Positions 16,576 to 19,864 of a DNA stretch of 19,864 nucleotides are shown here, piece after piece. Position 1 is the first letter of the stretch. Each line of letters opens with the position of its first letter. A program made the position numbers and the translations under genes. Under the pieces are notes generated by a model, which did not search any database, was not told where the DNA came from, and saw only the letters and a program-made list of their open reading frames with translations. This DNA comes from an uncultured Verrucomicrobiota bacterium (GTDB lineage: Bacteria; Verrucomicrobiota; Verrucomicrobiia; Limisphaerales; UBA9464): assembly GCA_903864375.1 (NCBI GenBank), contig CAIPFS010000660.1:1-19864 (forward strand), read 5' to 3'.

Positions 16576-18789
16576 TCAAACCCTCGGAAGTTTGGAGGTT
16601 CCATCGCTCCCGCGGCCGGGCCGTCGTATCGCCCGGAACAGCGATAGAACTCCATAGGTGAATCGGCCTTTGAGTGTGTCGCGAATGCCACCCACATTGT
16701 CCCAACCGTGCCTTCCATAGGCAGTCGCGATTTCCTCCTGCTCGGCAGACGACAGGACACGTTCCAAATCAATGGACTCTCCCGATTCAACCGCCTTGAC
16801 CAGGTGTCCCGCAATCGTTCCCTCAGACAATCCACGATCCCTCGCCACCTCGGCAATCGACTGACCAGACCTGAATCGGCGAAGACTTTCCCGCGAGGTC
16901 TCATTAAGCCCGTCGCCCGGTGCCACAGGGGTACGGCTCCCTTCAGTTGGCTCATCAAAGGACCGCCGTCGCTGATCGGTCAGGTGAATCGCGATTTCCT
17001 CGAGGAGCGCGTCTCCATAGAGGCGGAGCTTGTTTTCCCCCACCCCGGGAATCTGGAGAAATTCCGCCGCCGTGCGCGGATACTGGCGGGCCATCCAGCG
17101 GAGTGCCGTGTCGGCAAAGACGATGAACGACGGAACGCCCGCTTCATCTGCAAGCCGTTTCCGTCGGAGGCGAAGGCGTTCGAAAAGTACCTCGTCATAC
17201 TCCAAATCGCCGGACCGCCTTCCACCCGATTCCAGGGAAGAATTTGTCAGGGGCTTTACCCAGGCAAGCGTCTTTTTTTGCTGGAGGAACGCCCGTCCCT
17301 CGCTTGTCATCTGGATGACTGGGAATCGATCCGTGGTTTGCTCGAGGAGTCCCCGCCGGATGAGCTCGCGTCCCAATTCCGTCCATTCCGCCTTGCCAGT
17401 TTCGCGACCGATTCCATAGGTCGAAAGCGTTTCGTGTCCCCACCGCCGGATCTTTTCTGTGTCGGCCCCCATAAGGACTTCCACCAAATGGTTCATTCCC
17501 ACGGGGAATCCGCTTCTCTCCTGAACACGAAAGACACAGGAGAGGAACTTTTGGACCTGCAACGTCGCATCCTGGCTGACGCGCGGGTTCAGGCAGTTGT
17601 CGCACGCACCACAATTGGTTGCTGGAAATTCCTCGCCAAAGTAATCCAGCAGGGACGCCCGCCGGCAACTCGCGGTCTCGGCATAATCCATCATCTGCCT
17701 CAGTTGGGCCCGGGCCGTCGCCTGCTCCGCCGGATCGGCCTTTTGTGAAATGAACACCTGCAAACGGGCGGCATCGGCACCGCTGTACAACAATAGACAC
17801 TCGCCCGGCAAACCATCGCGGCCTGCCCGTCCCGTCTCCTGATAATAGCTTTCCAGATTCTTGGGCACGTCGTGATGAATCACGAACCGGACATTCGGCT
17901 TGTTGATCCCCATGCCAAAGGCAATCGTGGCACAGACCACCCGAACCTCGTCCCTTAGAAATAGTTCCTGATTCCTGGAGCGGTCCTCCGCGGAGAGCCC
18001 CGCATGATAAGCGCGTGCTGATATTCCATCCCTTTGGAGGTTTTCAGCAACGCTCTCCGTCGCCTTTCGGGACTGGCAATAAACAATACCACTGTCGCGG
18101 GACCTCGACCGGACATAGTCAAGCACCTGGGCATAGGCGGATCGCTTGGGAACCACCCGGTAGCTGAGGTTGGGTCGATTAAAACTGGCAACGAAAGTGC
18201 GCGGATCGCGCAATCCCAGAAGGCGGATGATGTCGCCGCGGACCCGTCCGGTCGCGGTGGCTGTCAGCGCCATCATCGGCACTTCCGGAAAGCTGGATCG
18301 CAATTGGGCAATCTTTCGATACTCGGGCCGAAAGTCATGACCCCACTCACTGATGCAATGCGCCTCATCAATGGCTATCAACTGGATACCCCATTTTTGA
18401 GCCTCATCCAGAAAGCCCGGCAGCAACAACCGCTCAGGTGCGACATACAACAGCCGATACTCGCGGTTGTATAATCCCCGGAGCCGCGCCCTTCCTTCAG
18501 CTGCATCGAGTGAGGAATTCAGGAAGGTGGCAAATACCCCGATCGATTTCAGGGCATCGACCTGATCCTTCATCAATGCAATGAGGGGCGATACCACCAC
18601 CGTCAGCCCATTTCCCACCAACGCCGGTAATTGAAAGCACATTGACTTGCCACCGCCGGTGGGCAGGAGTGCAAAGACATCCCGCCCCTCCAGGACCTCC
18701 AGGATGATCTCCTCCTGGAGCGGTCGAAAGGAAGTATACCCCCAGTACCGCTTTAGGGTCGGAAGCAGCTGTGATTGGAGGTCATTCAT
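16576..18789 (-). CDS. recQ: RecQ family ATP-dependent DNA helicase
   Basis: 3'-5' DNA helicase of recombination and fork repair, 737 residues, longer than E. coli RecQ (about 609). Helicase motifs are LLPTGGGKS (41-49, Walker A), DEAH (141-144), TATAT (177-181) and QETGRAGRDG (317-326). The zinc-binding RecQ-Ct has Cys375, Cys393, Cys396 and Cys399. A winged-helix region follows (about 407-500) and then an HRDC domain (about 530-600). The extra 130 residues contain a second helix-turn-helix-like region (SIAEVARDRGLSEGTIAGHL, 645-663) of the HTH_40 kind seen at the C-terminus of many long RecQ proteins. The ATG at 18789 gives the standard N-terminus and lies nine bases after the stop of the membrane protease gene, so co-transcription is likely. 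Confidence 0.95.
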   Translation of the reverse strand: MNDLQSQLLPTLKRYWGYTSFRPLQEEIILEVLEGRDVFALLPTGGGKSMCFQLPALVGNGLTVVVSPLIALMKDQVDALKSIGVFATFLNSSLDAAEGRARLRGLYNREYRLLYVAPERLLLPGFLDEAQKWGIQLIAIDEAHCISEWGHDFRPEYRKIAQLRSSFPEVPMMALTATATGRVRGDIIRLLGLRDPRTFVASFNRPNLSYRVVPKRSAYAQVLDYVRSRSRDSGIVYCQSRKATESVAENLQRDGISARAYHAGLSAEDRSRNQELFLRDEVRVVCATIAFGMGINKPNVRFVIHHDVPKNLESYYQETGRAGRDGLPGECLLLYSGADAARLQVFISQKADPAEQATARAQLRQMMDYAETASCRRASLLDYFGEEFPATNCGACDNCLNPRVSQDATLQVQKFLSCVFRVQERSGFPVGMNHLVEVLMGADTEKIRRWGHETLSTYGIGRETGKAEWTELGRELIRRGLLEQTTDRFPVIQMTSEGRAFLQQKKTLAWVKPLTNSSLESGGRRSGDLEYDEVLFERLRLRRKRLADEAGVPSFIVFADTALRWMARQYPRTAAEFLQIPGVGENKLRLYGDALLEEIAIHLTDQRRRSFDEPTEGSRTPVAPGDGLNETSRESLRRFRSGQSIAEVARDRGLSEGTIAGHLVKAVESGESIDLERVLSSAEQEEIATAYGRHGWDNVGGIRDTLKGRFTYGVLSLFRAIRRPGRGSDGTSKLPRV

Positions 18790-18798
18790 CGGTCACGT

Positions 18799-19458
18799 TC
18801 AACGCCATCGACGGGGTACCGCCCATTCCAGGACGCGACCCGTCTGATCGGCCCAATGCCATACCGCATCGGTCAGATGAACGGTACCCGTCAACGTGGG
18901 CAGTGCGAGCAGCAAGACGATCAAATTCCCCAGCAGGATGACCACCCCGGACAAGAGATACCCCTGGCTGGTGATGTCGCTCTGACGGATCTTGAGGATG
19001 TGGCCCGTCAACGTAACGTGGAAAGCATAGGTTATTCCCATTCCAAAATGAAGGGATGACCGGTGCAACTGCGGAAATGACCAGTGGAGGAGGGCCCAGA
19101 TGACCAGCCAGAGAATGGAATAAAAAGGGAAGAAGTAGGGAGCCAGAACAATCAGGACATTGGATTTGGTCACAACCACCTCCCCCCCCTTGGATGTTGC
19201 TCGAAACGACTTGATTCGTCCCCCAAAAAGCAATGCCCAGAGTGCATGGGTCAACTCGTGGCCGGTCACATATAGCCAGAGCGGTTTGGGGAGAAACGTG
19301 AACAGCAGCATCCACGCGGCAGCACCACCGCCAAAAGCGATCCAGAAATCCACAGCCCATCTCGACCGCCAGAGCAGGTCCCAATCAGCCCACGCTGCGC
19401 CAATGACCAGCGGGAGAAGAGTCAGCCCGACCAACAAACGAAGGATACGGACAAACAC
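18799..19458 (-). CDS. M50-like membrane metalloprotease, putative
   Basis: Integral membrane protein of about 219 residues with a zinc-protease signature HELTH (67-71) in VTGHELTHALWALLFGG, a membrane-proximal arrangement as in M50/site-2-type proteases. Hydrophobic segments lie at about 5-24, 36-57, 96-120 (SNVLIVLAPYFFPFYSILWLVIW) and near the C-terminus (GYLLSGVVILLGNLIVLLL). The distal third zinc ligand of M50 enzymes (NxxPxxxLDG) is not obvious, so activity is not certain. The start is uncertain: GTG 19458 is used here, while a TTG at 19479 follows a GGATGGGGGG purine run. The frame remains open to an ATG at 19665, but that would translate the dispersed repeat and lacks protein character. 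Its stop is nine bases before recQ. Confidence 0.65.
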   Translation of the reverse strand: MFVRILRLLVGLTLLPLVIGAAWADWDLLWRSRWAVDFWIAFGGGAAAWMLLFTFLPKPLWLYVTGHELTHALWALLFGGRIKSFRATSKGGEVVVTKSNVLIVLAPYFFPFYSILWLVIWALLHWSFPQLHRSSLHFGMGITYAFHVTLTGHILKIRQSDITSQGYLLSGVVILLGNLIVLLLALPTLTGTVHLTDAVWHWADQTGRVLEWAVPRRWR

Positions 19459-19514
19459 ACGTGGGATAACACTCGCCAATCCAGCCCCCCATCCGGCAAG
19501 TCCAAAATAATAAA

Positions 19515-19539
19515 TACAGAGGGACAGGTCATTTGTTTT
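19515..19539. repeat. Dispersed repeat, copy 2
   Basis: Second copy of tacagagggacaggtcat (19515-19532), in the same orientation as the copy at 11516 and about 8 kb away. It sits just upstream of the membrane protease start and is followed by a T-run (19535-19541). Confidence 0.6.
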
Positions 19540-19579
19540 TTTAGCGTCTCTGATCCAAAAACGAGTGACTTGGAACGAC

Positions 19580-19613
19580 GGTCTCAGCAGAAAGAAGGGA
19601 GATGCTTGAGACC
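19580..19613. other. Imperfect hairpin near right end
   Basis: GGTCTCA (19580-19586) pairs with TGAGACC (19607-19613), extended by GCA/TGC with one bulged base, around a 13-base loop. No T-run directly follows on either strand, so it is not an evident terminator. Confidence 0.35.
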
Positions 19614-19864
19614 CGACCTCGAACAATGGCCTAAGCCCAATCGACCGTGCGGTGCATGGGCTCATTCATCAGCCTCAAACCTCACGATCTTCCGAAATGG
19701 TCCGCTTTGCCGTGTCGTTTACCTGCAAATCGAAGACAACGTTATCACTGCTGCCGCTCTTGAAGGGTCGGCGATGGATTCAATCCATCCAGACGCCATG
19801 CCTTCACCCCTCTTCACGCCTCATTCCCCCACCAGAGACCGTCACCGCCTCCACCCTCAGATCC

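Larger units (their letters stand above)
19459..19864. other. Right-end region without a recognised gene
   Basis: Roughly 400 bases. It contains copy 2 of the dispersed repeat, an AT-rich patch next to it (19505-19516), and an imperfect hairpin at 19580-19613. Two plus-strand frames are open to the window end, one from ATG 19697 (about 56 codons), but neither shows recognisable family features. The start of a gene beyond the edge cannot be excluded. Confidence 0.5.

Noticed and set aside
16708..17748. Plus-strand open frame of 346 codons
   Set aside because: Antisense to recQ; no recognisable motif in the translation.
18782..19384. Alternative minus-strand frame of 200 codons over the protease gene
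   Set aside because: The other frame has clean membrane helices and HELTH; this one is Pro/Gly/His-rich with no motif.
1..19864. CRISPR array, tRNA, rRNA, integrase or phage genes
   Set aside because: No regularly spaced repeats, cloverleaf-like sequence or integrase/phage protein motifs were seen on reading either strand.

Overview
The window looks like a chromosomal segment of a free-living Gram-negative bacterium of the PVC group, most likely a Verrucomicrobiota member. This rests on three things. There is a Tat-exported Gfo/Idh/MocA oxidoreductase of the type abundant in that phylum. There is a very large secreted LamG protein with a Verrucomicrobia-style Ig/FN3-like module and a CHRD tail. 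The gene complement is GC-rich and starts mostly lack Shine-Dalgarno sequences. No 16S or other phylogenetic marker is present, so the assignment is inference. I see no tRNA, rRNA, CRISPR array, phage gene or transposase gene.

Layout, left to right. (1) 1-1490, minus strand: mgtE-type Mg2+ transporter followed by the first codons of another gene cut by the window edge. (2) 1675-3507, plus strand: an NlpC/P60 lipoprotein (cell-wall peptidase) and a DegT-family PLP sugar aminotransferase. (3) 3589-7065, minus strand: a compact run of SAM methyltransferase, PIN-PhoH ATPase and RlmI-like rRNA cytosine methyltransferase, the last two joined by a TTGA stop/start overlap. (4) 7259-9602, plus strand, divergent from (3): a BtaA-type enzyme (3-amino-3-carboxypropyl transfer from SAM to diacylglycerol, betaine-lipid route) overlapping a GNAT/FemAB-like acyltransferase. 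(5) 9837-11333, plus: a polyprenyl-phosphate sugar-1-phosphate transferase that starts exopolysaccharide or O-antigen repeat units. (6) 11636-19458, all minus: an M50-like membrane metalloprotease, RecQ helicase, the Tat oxidoreductase, then the 1018-residue LamG/CHRD secreted protein. Rho-independent-type hairpins follow the last two.

Most of the genes touch the cell envelope: Mg2+ import, wall hydrolysis, sugar amination and sugar-phosphate transfer for surface glycans, phosphorus-free lipid headgroup synthesis, and secreted adhesion or binding proteins. RecQ, PhoH and RlmI are housekeeping nucleic-acid functions. The most interesting unit is the btaA plus acyltransferase pair with a divergent methyltransferase, which could make a modified homoserine lipid. 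The clearest unexplained signal is an 18-base exact repeat present in two distant intergenic or gene-start regions (11516 and 19515), resembling a dispersed REP-like element.
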